From Sediminibacterium ginsengisoli (GTDB lineage: Bacteria > Bacteroidota > Bacteroidia > Chitinophagales > Chitinophagaceae): a stretch of DNA of 22,005 nt. Location: positions 1 through 22,005 of the forward strand of contig CALPLN020000012.1 in the NCBI GenBank assembly GCA_943324415.2, in the 5' to 3' direction. Numbering within the stretch: the stretch's first letter is position 1; each line of letters opens with the position of its first letter. The notes beneath the pieces are model-generated. The model made no database searches, was not told the DNA's origin, and saw nothing but the letters and a program-made list of their open reading frames with translations. A program made the translations under genes and the position numbers. Positions 13,650-19,881 of the stretch are shown here, in pieces.

Positions 13650-15977
13650 ATGTGGTATCGTTTAGGTCAGAATATATTAAATTATAAAAAAACATACTTG
13701 TTTTTTGTACTCTTAACAACCCTAGTGATGGGGTATTTTGCTGCTCAGATTAAATTAAGTTATGAGTACACCAAAGCCATACCCTCGGATAATCCTAAAT
13801 TTGTTGTTTACAATGATTTTGTAAAAAAATATGGCGTAGATGGAACAACCGTAGTAGTTGGATTTAAGACAGATCTTTTTTACACAAAAGACTTTTTCAA
13901 TCAAGTTGATGCATTACATAAGACTATTAAGCAAAATAAAGCAGTTGCCGAAGTCATGAGTATTCCAACTGCTTATACAATCGTAAAAGACAGTTTTGAA
14001 ACTAAATTCAATGCATTAAAGGTTTTTCATGCACCTTATACAAGCGACAGTCTTTTATCAGCAGATCAATCGGTTTTCGAGAACCTGCCCTTCTATAAAA
14101 ATCTGTATTACAATCCTGATAGCAATAGTTATATCATGGCAATCTCGTTTATTTCAGATTCTATTAATAGCGGCTCAAGGACAAAAATCATTGCAGGTGT
14201 ACAAGCTGAATTAGATCGTTTTAGTCAATCTACTAAGACAGAAGTGCATGTCAGTGGATTGCCATTTATTAGAACCATTATGGCGGATAGAATCAAGAAA
14301 GAAATGCTTTGGTTTTTAATTGGCTCCCTTGCATTATCTGCAATTACTTTATTGATCTTCTTTAGATCTATTTCGGCTACCATTATGAGCCTTGCTGTGG
14401 TATTGATGGGGGTCATTTGGAGTTTGGGTAGTATGGTTTTATTGGGACAAAAGATCACTTTGCTGACTGCATTGATTCCTCCATTGATTGTAGTGATTGG
14501 TATTCCCAATTGTATTTATTTTTTAAATAAGTACCATACTTCTTTTAAAGAGACATTAGATAAGGATAAGGCGCTGGTTCAAATGGTAGGCAGAATGGGC
14601 GTGGTGACTTTATTTTGTAATATCACTGCTGCTATAGGTTTCTTTGTATTCGCCTTAACTAAAAGTCCATTGTTAAAAGAGTTTGGTTGGGTGTCTGGTG
14701 TAAATATTATGATCTTGTTTTTCATTAGTTTATTTTTCATTCCTCCAGTGCTATCTTATTTGCCTGCGCCAAAAGCAAAACATGTCCGTTATTTAGAAAA
14801 TAAATATCTAGAAAAAATACTGGTTAAAATTGAACGTTGGGCGTTTACCCATACAAAGTGGGTATTTGGTATCACTATCCTTGCAGTCATTATTTCCTTG
14901 ATTGGGGTCATGCAAATTAAAAAGGAGGCATTTATTGTAGATGATTTACCCAAACAGGATAAATTATATACCGATTTGAAATGGTTTGAACAACATGCAG
15001 GGGGTGTAATGCCTTTAGAGATTTTGGTGGACACGAAAAAACCAAATGGTTTAATTAGATCCATCAAGCCATTAGAGCAGATAGATGAATTCAATACTTT
15101 TTTATTAGATCAGCCTGAACTAGGCAAGCCATTGGGATTGTTGGAGGGCGTAAAATTTGCCAAGCAGGCTTTCTATGATGGAGATAGTTTATCCTATGCA
15201 GTACCAACTGGTACCGAAATGGCCTTCATTGGTCCCTATTTCGCAACAGCTGCTCCAAAAGAAGGGGTAAAAGCGACTGGGAACAATCCAGCTCAACTCT
15301 TGAATAAATTTATTGATTCGGCAAAACGTCAAACTAGAATCACTGTCAACATGAAAGACATTGGAAGTGCAAAGCTTCCTGGGCTATTGTCCAAAATAGA
15401 CAGTGCATCACTTGCAATTTTTGATACAGCAAAGTACAATGTAGTGATTACAGGAAGCAGTGTCACTTTTTTAGAAGGCAGTAATTTTATTGTAAAGGGA
15501 TTGGGAGAGTCTATTTTCTGGGCCTTTTTATTGATTGCCATTTGTATGATTTTCTTATTTAGATCTTTCCCTATTTTGATCTGTTCTTTAATCCCCAATA
15601 TAGTGCCATTGTTTATTACGGCAGGTATTATGGGATGGACTGGCATTTCTTTAAAACCATCTACCGTATTGGTATTTAGTGTAGCATTGGGGATTGCTAT
15701 TGATGTAACGATTCGTTTCCTTGTGAACTATAAACAGGAATTACCTCATCTAAACTATCAAGTGAATACGACATTAGTGCAAACAATCAAACACACCGGA
15801 ATAAGCATTATCTACACTTCCTTAGTATTGGTAGCTGGGTTTGTTATATTCTGTTTTAGTGATTTCGGAGGAACAAAAGCATTGGGATGGTTAACCTCTA
15901 TCACATTAGTGGTAAGTACTTTAACCAATTTAGTTTTACTCCCAGCATTGATCAAAACCTTTATTAAGTCAAAGTAA
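13650..15977 (+). CDS. RND/MMPL-superfamily transporter
   Basis: Inner-membrane transporter of 775 residues with the two-fold RND layout: TM1 (about 14-32), a large periplasmic loop (33-218), five TM segments (about 220-372), TM7 (about 400-420), a second periplasmic loop (421-620), and five TM segments to the C-terminus (about 625-770). The halves carry related segments: VVIGIPNCIYFLNKYH in the first and VALGIAIDVTIRFLVNYK in the second, typical of MMPL or sterol-sensing-domain-like RND proteins. It is too short for an HAE1 drug pump (about 1040 residues), and no membrane fusion protein or TolC gene is beside it. HpnN-like lipid export is possible, but the substrate is unknown. It is the last gene of the operon with rpoN. 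A 14-bp tandem repeat starts at its last codons. Confidence 0.88.
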   Translation: MWYRLGQNILNYKKTYLFFVLLTTLVMGYFAAQIKLSYEYTKAIPSDNPKFVVYNDFVKKYGVDGTTVVVGFKTDLFYTKDFFNQVDALHKTIKQNKAVAEVMSIPTAYTIVKDSFETKFNALKVFHAPYTSDSLLSADQSVFENLPFYKNLYYNPDSNSYIMAISFISDSINSGSRTKIIAGVQAELDRFSQSTKTEVHVSGLPFIRTIMADRIKKEMLWFLIGSLALSAITLLIFFRSISATIMSLAVVLMGVIWSLGSMVLLGQKITLLTALIPPLIVVIGIPNCIYFLNKYHTSFKETLDKDKALVQMVGRMGVVTLFCNITAAIGFFVFALTKSPLLKEFGWVSGVNIMILFFISLFFIPPVLSYLPAPKAKHVRYLENKYLEKILVKIERWAFTHTKWVFGITILAVIISLIGVMQIKKEAFIVDDLPKQDKLYTDLKWFEQHAGGVMPLEILVDTKKPNGLIRSIKPLEQIDEFNTFLLDQPELGKPLGLLEGVKFAKQAFYDGDSLSYAVPTGTEMAFIGPYFATAAPKEGVKATGNNPAQLLNKFIDSAKRQTRITVNMKDIGSAKLPGLLSKIDSASLAIFDTAKYNVVITGSSVTFLEGSNFIVKGLGESIFWAFLLIAICMIFLFRSFPILICSLIPNIVPLFITAGIMGWTGISLKPSTVLVFSVALGIAIDVTIRFLVNYKQELPHLNYQVNTTLVQTIKHTGISIIYTSLVLVAGFVIFCFSDFGGTKALGWLTSITLVVSTLTNLVLLPALIKTFIKSK

Positions 15978-15991
15978 TTAAGTCAAAGTAA
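15963..15991 (+). repeat. 14-bp perfect tandem duplication over the RND gene stop codon
   Basis: TTAAGTCAAAGTAA occurs at 15964-15977 and again, head to tail, at 15978-15991. The first copy ends exactly with the TAA stop of the transporter gene. A shorter echo (GTCAAAG) follows a little downstream. It looks like a recent slippage or duplication event with no effect on the protein. Confidence 0.85.
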
Positions 15992-16008
15992 ACCGGTCAA
16001 AGGTTTGT

Positions 16009-16046
16009 AAAAAAATAGCGCTTCAGTAATAAAGCGCTATTTTTTT
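16009..16046. terminator. Bidirectional intrinsic terminator between the RND and TlpA genes
   Basis: A perfect 15-bp stem, AAAAAAATAGCGCTT (16009-16023) and AAGCGCTATTTTTTT (16032-16046), has an 8-base loop. Each strand ends in a T run. It lies 31 bases after the plus-strand RND stop and 19 bases after the minus-strand TlpA stop, so it can serve both operons. Confidence 0.9.
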
Positions 16047-16065
16047 TATAGTTAATTTTTAAAGA

Positions 16066-17202
16066 CTATGGAAGCAATTGCTTTAATGTATTTTGTAATG
16101 CTGAACCTCTTAAATCTGTAGCTATAATTTTTCCAGTTGGATCCAAGAGTACATTAAATGGAATCCCCTGAATTTGATAGGCACTCACTACCGTGCTTTC
16201 CCATTTCTTTAAGTCACTTATCTGAAGCCAGTTTAATTTATCTTGTTGTATTGCTGCAAGCCAATCTGCTTTATCGTCATCTAAGGAAACCCCTAAAATG
16301 GTAAAATTCTTGTTTTTAAATTGCTCATAAGCAGCAACTACATTTGGATTTTCTCTTCTACAAGGACCACACCAGCTTGCCCAAAAGTCTACCAATACAT
16401 ACTTACCCTTTAAGCTACTTAGTGTAATGATTTTGCCAGTCGCATCTTGTAATGCAATTTCTGGAGCCATTGCACCTACTGTGATGGCAGTTGCTGGACT
16501 AGCTGTTTGAACTTGCCCACTTAAAATAGTAACAAATTCAATGAGCGGCTCCGCTTTGGTTTTTTCGGCAACAGCCTTGGCTATAGCAAGTACTTTATTG
16601 ATCTCCATGGATCTTAATGCCATGCCTAAAGCAAAATAGATCAGCGCCGGACTATTTGAACCATTGACTGTTTGTTCAACATGGTCATTTAATGCTTTAA
16701 TTTTTGTTTCCTTTTGTTGTTGTAGGTAAAATATACTGCTGTCCTTGCCATTATTTTGTTGTGAGTTCTCTAAAGCATAGAGTGTGGCAAATAAGGAGGA
16801 GTCTTTAGATCTATACGCTTTCATATACTGAATCAACGCTTCACTATTTGGTGATCCTTTTACGTTATAACTTGCAAAATTCGTAGCATCTGCATTGATT
16901 TGTATTTGTTCCTCATCATTGATAAAGCTGATATCTAAGATATCCCCGCTGCTAAGTCTGTAAATTCCTTCCTGTTTTGCAATGAATTCAAAGCTATACT
17001 TTCCATTGGCATCTAGTGTTACGGAATCCAAGGTAATGATTGGCCTGCCTCCGTAAGGGATCTCTTGTAATAAGAGGGGCTTATTCGCTGCATTTTTTAT
17101 GGTCCCAGAGATTGTGTAACGAGCTTCTTGATTTTTTCCTTTACATCCAGGAAGTATAAAAAGTGCCAGACTGAAGATGGCGATGCAAATATTTTTTATC
17201 AT
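16066..17202 (-). CDS. TlpA-family thioredoxin-fold lipoprotein with N-terminal DUF4369-like domain
   Basis: Periplasm-facing redox protein of 378 residues. A lipoprotein signal ends in the lipobox LPGC, with Cys20 as the lipidation site. Next comes a beta-rich domain of the DUF4369 type (about 28-120, starting YTISGTIKNAANKPLLLQEI), a helical linker, and a TlpA/AhpC-TSA domain (about 243-378) with the active site WCGPC at 277-281 and the cis-proline loop GIPFNVLLDP. The family reduces or exchanges disulfides in exported proteins, including cytochrome c maturation factors. The partner here is unknown. The gene starts 11 bp after the gatB stop and is probably cotranscribed with it, although the roles are unrelated. 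Lysine does not follow the lipobox pattern of Asp at +2; the next residue is Lys, which favours outer-membrane sorting in general schemes, though Bacteroidota rules differ. Confidence 0.9.
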   Translation of the reverse strand: MIKNICIAIFSLALFILPGCKGKNQEARYTISGTIKNAANKPLLLQEIPYGGRPIITLDSVTLDANGKYSFEFIAKQEGIYRLSSGDILDISFINDEEQIQINADATNFASYNVKGSPNSEALIQYMKAYRSKDSSLFATLYALENSQQNNGKDSSIFYLQQQKETKIKALNDHVEQTVNGSNSPALIYFALGMALRSMEINKVLAIAKAVAEKTKAEPLIEFVTILSGQVQTASPATAITVGAMAPEIALQDATGKIITLSSLKGKYVLVDFWASWCGPCRRENPNVVAAYEQFKNKNFTILGVSLDDDKADWLAAIQQDKLNWLQISDLKKWESTVVSAYQIQGIPFNVLLDPTGKIIATDLRGSALQNTLKQLLP

Positions 17203-17213
17203 AAAATAATTTT

Positions 17214-18659
17214 CTATTTTGACAATATGGTTTCTAAAAGTTGTGTTGTTTTTTGAGGATCTGCTTTGCCCTTGCTCAATTTTTTTACTTCGCCTACGAA
17301 TAACCCAATTAATCCCTTTTTACCTTTTTTATAAGCATCCACTTTATCAGGATGATGATTGATTACGGTTTCGATCCAAGAAATTAATTCGTCCTCATTG
17401 CTATTTTGTAACAATTGATTGGAACTGGCAAATTCCATAGGCGATACTGCATTTAGTACAATGGCATTAAACACTTTATCTGCCGCCACTGAGAAACTTA
17501 ATAAATGCTGGTCTACCATATTCAGTAATTCAGATAGCTGTGGCAATAAGGGTATTAAATCGGCATAGGTTTTGTGCTGTTCATTCAAATAAGCACGTAT
17601 TGGTCCAATTATCCAATTGGCAGCTGCTTTATACAGTGTAGTCTGCTTGGTCCATAATAAATAAAAATCAGCCTCCTGTTTATTTTCACAAAGTTGGTCA
17701 ATATCATAGGTGTTCAAGCCAAACTGCTGACTCCATTCTTTTTTTAATTGATTGGGTAAGGGAGGCAATGAGGCTTGTATGGATTGGATATACGATGTTG
17801 TTAATACCAATGGAGCAAGATCTGGATCAGGGAAGTACCTATAATCGTTTGCGTCTTCCTTATCTCTAATGGAGAAGGTGGTGTCATTACTCGCATCAAA
17901 GCTTCTTGTCTGTTGGATGATCGTTTCACCCTTTTCAACCAATCCTATCAATCGATCAATTTCAAATTCGATTGCTTTTTTAATGTTTCGAATCGAATTT
18001 AAATTCTTTACTTCTACTCTAGTACCTAACTTTTCCTCACCCTTTAATCGGACCGATATATTGGCATCACATCTTAAACTTCCTTCTTCCATATTGCCAT
18101 CACAAATACCCAACCATCTTACGAGTTTACGTACTTCTGTAACATATAAAAAGGCATCCTCCGCGCTGTGTAAACAAGGCTCAGTTACCATTTCAATTAA
18201 GGGTGTACCTGCTCTATTTAAATCGATATAGGAATCGGTAGGGGATAAGTCGTGTATGCTTTTACCTGCATCTTCCTCTAAGTGAATTCTGTTTAATTGA
18301 ATCCATTTTTCGCCTTCATTCGTTTGGATAGCTACTTGTCCACCTTCACAAATAGGTGTGGTATGTTGTGAAATTTGATATCCTTTTGGCAAGTCTGCAT
18401 AGAAATAATTTTTTCTTGCGAAATAATTTTCTTTTGCAATTGTAGAACCACATGCCAAACCCATTTTAATAGCATATTCAACAGCTGTTGCATTTGTTTT
18501 AGGCAAGGTGCCTGGATGTCCCAGGGTAATTGGGCTTACATGTGTATTTGGTGCTGCGCCAAAACTAGTTGCATCGCCACAGAATAACTTACTTTTTGTA
18601 GCTAATTGTGCATGAATTTCTAATCCGATGACTGCTTGATATAGCGTCCTGTTTGGCAT
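17214..18659 (-). CDS. gatB: Asp-tRNA(Asn)/Glu-tRNA(Gln) amidotransferase subunit B
   Basis: GatB is the kinase/transamidase subunit of GatCAB, which turns Glu-tRNA(Gln) or Asp-tRNA(Asn) into the correct amide form. The protein has 481 residues, a usual length. Signature segments are VIGLEIHAQL near the start, LNRAGTPLIEMVTEP, GSLRCDANISVR, EVKNLNSIRNI and DYRYFPDPDLAPL, followed by the C-terminal YqeY-like helical domain ending in GKADPQKTTQLLETILS. A longer frame begins at 18704, but the ATG at 18659 gives the family N-terminus, and a -7 promoter element lies only 4 bases upstream of it. GatA and GatC are not in the window, which is common in Bacteroidota. A TlpA lipoprotein gene follows 11 bp downstream. 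Confidence 0.97.
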   Translation of the reverse strand: MPNRTLYQAVIGLEIHAQLATKSKLFCGDATSFGAAPNTHVSPITLGHPGTLPKTNATAVEYAIKMGLACGSTIAKENYFARKNYFYADLPKGYQISQHTTPICEGGQVAIQTNEGEKWIQLNRIHLEEDAGKSIHDLSPTDSYIDLNRAGTPLIEMVTEPCLHSAEDAFLYVTEVRKLVRWLGICDGNMEEGSLRCDANISVRLKGEEKLGTRVEVKNLNSIRNIKKAIEFEIDRLIGLVEKGETIIQQTRSFDASNDTTFSIRDKEDANDYRYFPDPDLAPLVLTTSYIQSIQASLPPLPNQLKKEWSQQFGLNTYDIDQLCENKQEADFYLLWTKQTTLYKAAANWIIGPIRAYLNEQHKTYADLIPLLPQLSELLNMVDQHLLSFSVAADKVFNAIVLNAVSPMEFASSNQLLQNSNEDELISWIETVINHHPDKVDAYKKGKKGLIGLFVGEVKKLSKGKADPQKTTQLLETILSK

Positions 18660-18663
18660 AGCA

Positions 18664-18671
18664 CAAAAGTA
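18664..18671 (-). promoter_or_regulatory. Predicted -7 promoter element for gatB, nearly touching the start codon
   Basis: The minus strand reads TACTTTTG, an exact TAnnTTTG match, only 4 bases before the ATG at 18659. If used, transcription would begin at or within a few bases of the start codon, giving a leaderless or near-leaderless mRNA. No TTG occurs at the normal -33 spacing. Confidence 0.45.
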
Positions 18672-18695
18672 CAGATTAATCAAGCAAAAGCATAA

Positions 18696-18723
18696 AAAAG
18701 CCACCCATTTTGAGGTGGCTTTT
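18696..18723 (-). terminator. Intrinsic terminator after the double-PDZ protein gene
   Basis: A perfect 10-bp stem, AAAAGCCACC (18696-18705) and GGTGGCTTTT (18714-18723), has an 8-base loop. On the minus strand it is followed by a T run. It lies 26 bases after the stop of the PDZ gene and just upstream of gatB, so gatB needs its own promoter. Confidence 0.88.
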
Positions 18724-18749
18724 AAATAGGAGGCAAATAAAATGAGCTA

Positions 18750-19718
18750 TTATAAGTCTGCTGTATTTATTTTTTTAGGGAGCTTCACTTCGACTGTTTT
18801 TTTCTCTCCCTTTCTCTCTAAGGTAATTTTCAAGACTTGACCAGGGAAGTAGTACTGCCATTTCATAAAATTAACATCTGTTATTTCGGCCTCATTTAAT
18901 TGTATTAAGATATCGCCTTTTTGAATACCTGCTTTTGCTGCTGGACTATTTTCTTCAAGATTATTGACTTTGACGCCTTTTCCAGTTTCAAGATCTTCTA
19001 CGCTAATTCCCAATTTTGGTTTTTTATCAGCTCTAGTCATCAACTGATCCATATTGGGTAATGCTGGCATTGAAAATCTGAATTTACCACCTTGTTCTTT
19101 TAACATCTCCAAGTCTCCAAGATCTAGTTCATTCTTTTCAAAAGTCCTACCTTGATTTTTATTTGGATTCTCTTCTAGTACAATGGTCAGTTTCGCAGAC
19201 TTCTTATCTCTTATATAACCAAGGTTTATTTTATCGTTTGGTTTGTATTTGCCTATTGCAGCATATAGCTCTTCTGGATCTGTTATTTTAATATCGTTTA
19301 TACTTGTAATGATATCGCCGATTTTTAATTTTGCTTTTGCAGCAGGACTTGCTTCGTTGATGTCTACAATCATTGCGCCAGCAGGATCTATTGAGGTTAC
19401 AACACCCAAAAATGCAAGATTAGGTTGGATGCTGAATCCTTGTACACTGCCTCTTTTCATTTTTTTCAATCTCGGATCATTTGAGTCCACCACTTCTCCA
19501 TTGATTGTGATCTTATCACCTTCAATCACAATAGCTATATTTTCTGTGGTATCGCCATTCATGGTTACTGTGACATTCATGCTTGAATCAGCCTTATCCT
19601 TTGCTGGTTTGGACACTTTTTTTTCAATGATGACTTCTTTTGTTTTAGCACCAGTTTCCTGAGCTTTTGCATAAGGCAATAGGCCAATACAACAAATGAG
19701 TAAAAGATTTTTTTTCAT
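18750..19718 (-). CDS. Exported protein with two PDZ domains and no protease domain
   Basis: Periplasmic protein of 322 residues. A signal peptide (MKKNLLLICCIGLLPYAKAQ) is followed by a charged segment with a GDKITINGE motif, then PDZ1 (about 100-183, with ASPAAKAKLKIGDIITSIND) and PDZ2 (about 233-314, with NSPAAKAGIQKGDILIQLN). No trypsin-like, S41 or other protease domain is present, so it is not HtrA/DegP; it is likely a binding or scaffold protein. The frame is open to 19775, but the ATG at 19718 places the signal peptide correctly, and the predicted -7 element lies just upstream of it at 19773-19780. The gene is a single transcription unit between the alaS terminator and its own terminator. 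Partners are unknown. Confidence 0.88.
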   Translation of the reverse strand: MKKNLLLICCIGLLPYAKAQETGAKTKEVIIEKKVSKPAKDKADSSMNVTVTMNGDTTENIAIVIEGDKITINGEVVDSNDPRLKKMKRGSVQGFSIQPNLAFLGVVTSIDPAGAMIVDINEASPAAKAKLKIGDIITSINDIKITDPEELYAAIGKYKPNDKINLGYIRDKKSAKLTIVLEENPNKNQGRTFEKNELDLGDLEMLKEQGGKFRFSMPALPNMDQLMTRADKKPKLGISVEDLETGKGVKVNNLEENSPAAKAGIQKGDILIQLNEAEITDVNFMKWQYYFPGQVLKITLERKGEKKTVEVKLPKKINTADL

Positions 19719-19752
19719 AACATGTATTTTAATAGTGTGTTCTTTTGTTGAA

Positions 19753-19801
19753 CTACGAAATATATTGTAGGTCAAAAATAATACATTTTTTATCTACGAA
19801 A
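19753..19801. repeat. Pair of CTACGAAA direct repeats flanking the PDZ gene promoter
   Basis: CTACGAAA occurs at 19753-19760 and 19794-19801, one copy on either side of the -7 element, 41 bp apart. The first copy also forms an imperfect dyad with GTAG at 19767-19770, around the expected transcription start. Short, so chance is possible. Confidence 0.3.
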
Positions 19802-19804
19802 CAA
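19773..19804 (-). promoter_or_regulatory. Predicted promoter of the double-PDZ gene (-7 and -33 elements)
   Basis: The minus strand has TATTTTTG (19773-19780, an exact TAnnTTTG) with TTG (19802-19804) 21 bp upstream, within the 17-23 bp spacing described for this phylum. It lies just after the alaS terminator and 54 bases before the start codon. It is the best complete promoter in the window. Confidence 0.65.
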
Positions 19805-19825
19805 TTCGGAATTGTTAAAATTCTA

Positions 19826-19862
19826 AAAAAAAGGCCAACTATAAAATAGCTGACCTTTTTTT
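19826..19862 (-). terminator. Intrinsic terminator of alaS
   Basis: A hairpin (core 19833-19842 with 19846-19855, A/T tails on both sides) lies 19 bases after the alaS stop. Read as minus-strand RNA, the two non-Watson-Crick positions are G-U wobble pairs. Read on the plus strand they are C-A mismatches. The stem is therefore suited to the minus strand. Confidence 0.8.
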
Positions 19863-19881
19863 AATCTATTGTAAATCAGCT

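Noticed and set aside
17203..17213. Functional link between gatB and the TlpA lipoprotein gene
   Set aside because: They are 11 bp apart and probably share an mRNA, but one acts on tRNA in the cytoplasm and the other on disulfides in the periplasm. Nothing in the sequence supports more than sharing a transcript.
19243..19662. Hydrophobic open frame of 139 codons antisense to the PDZ gene
   Set aside because: Hydrophobic antisense frames are expected opposite Lys/Asp/Glu-rich genes, and the sense frame carries two PDZ domains.
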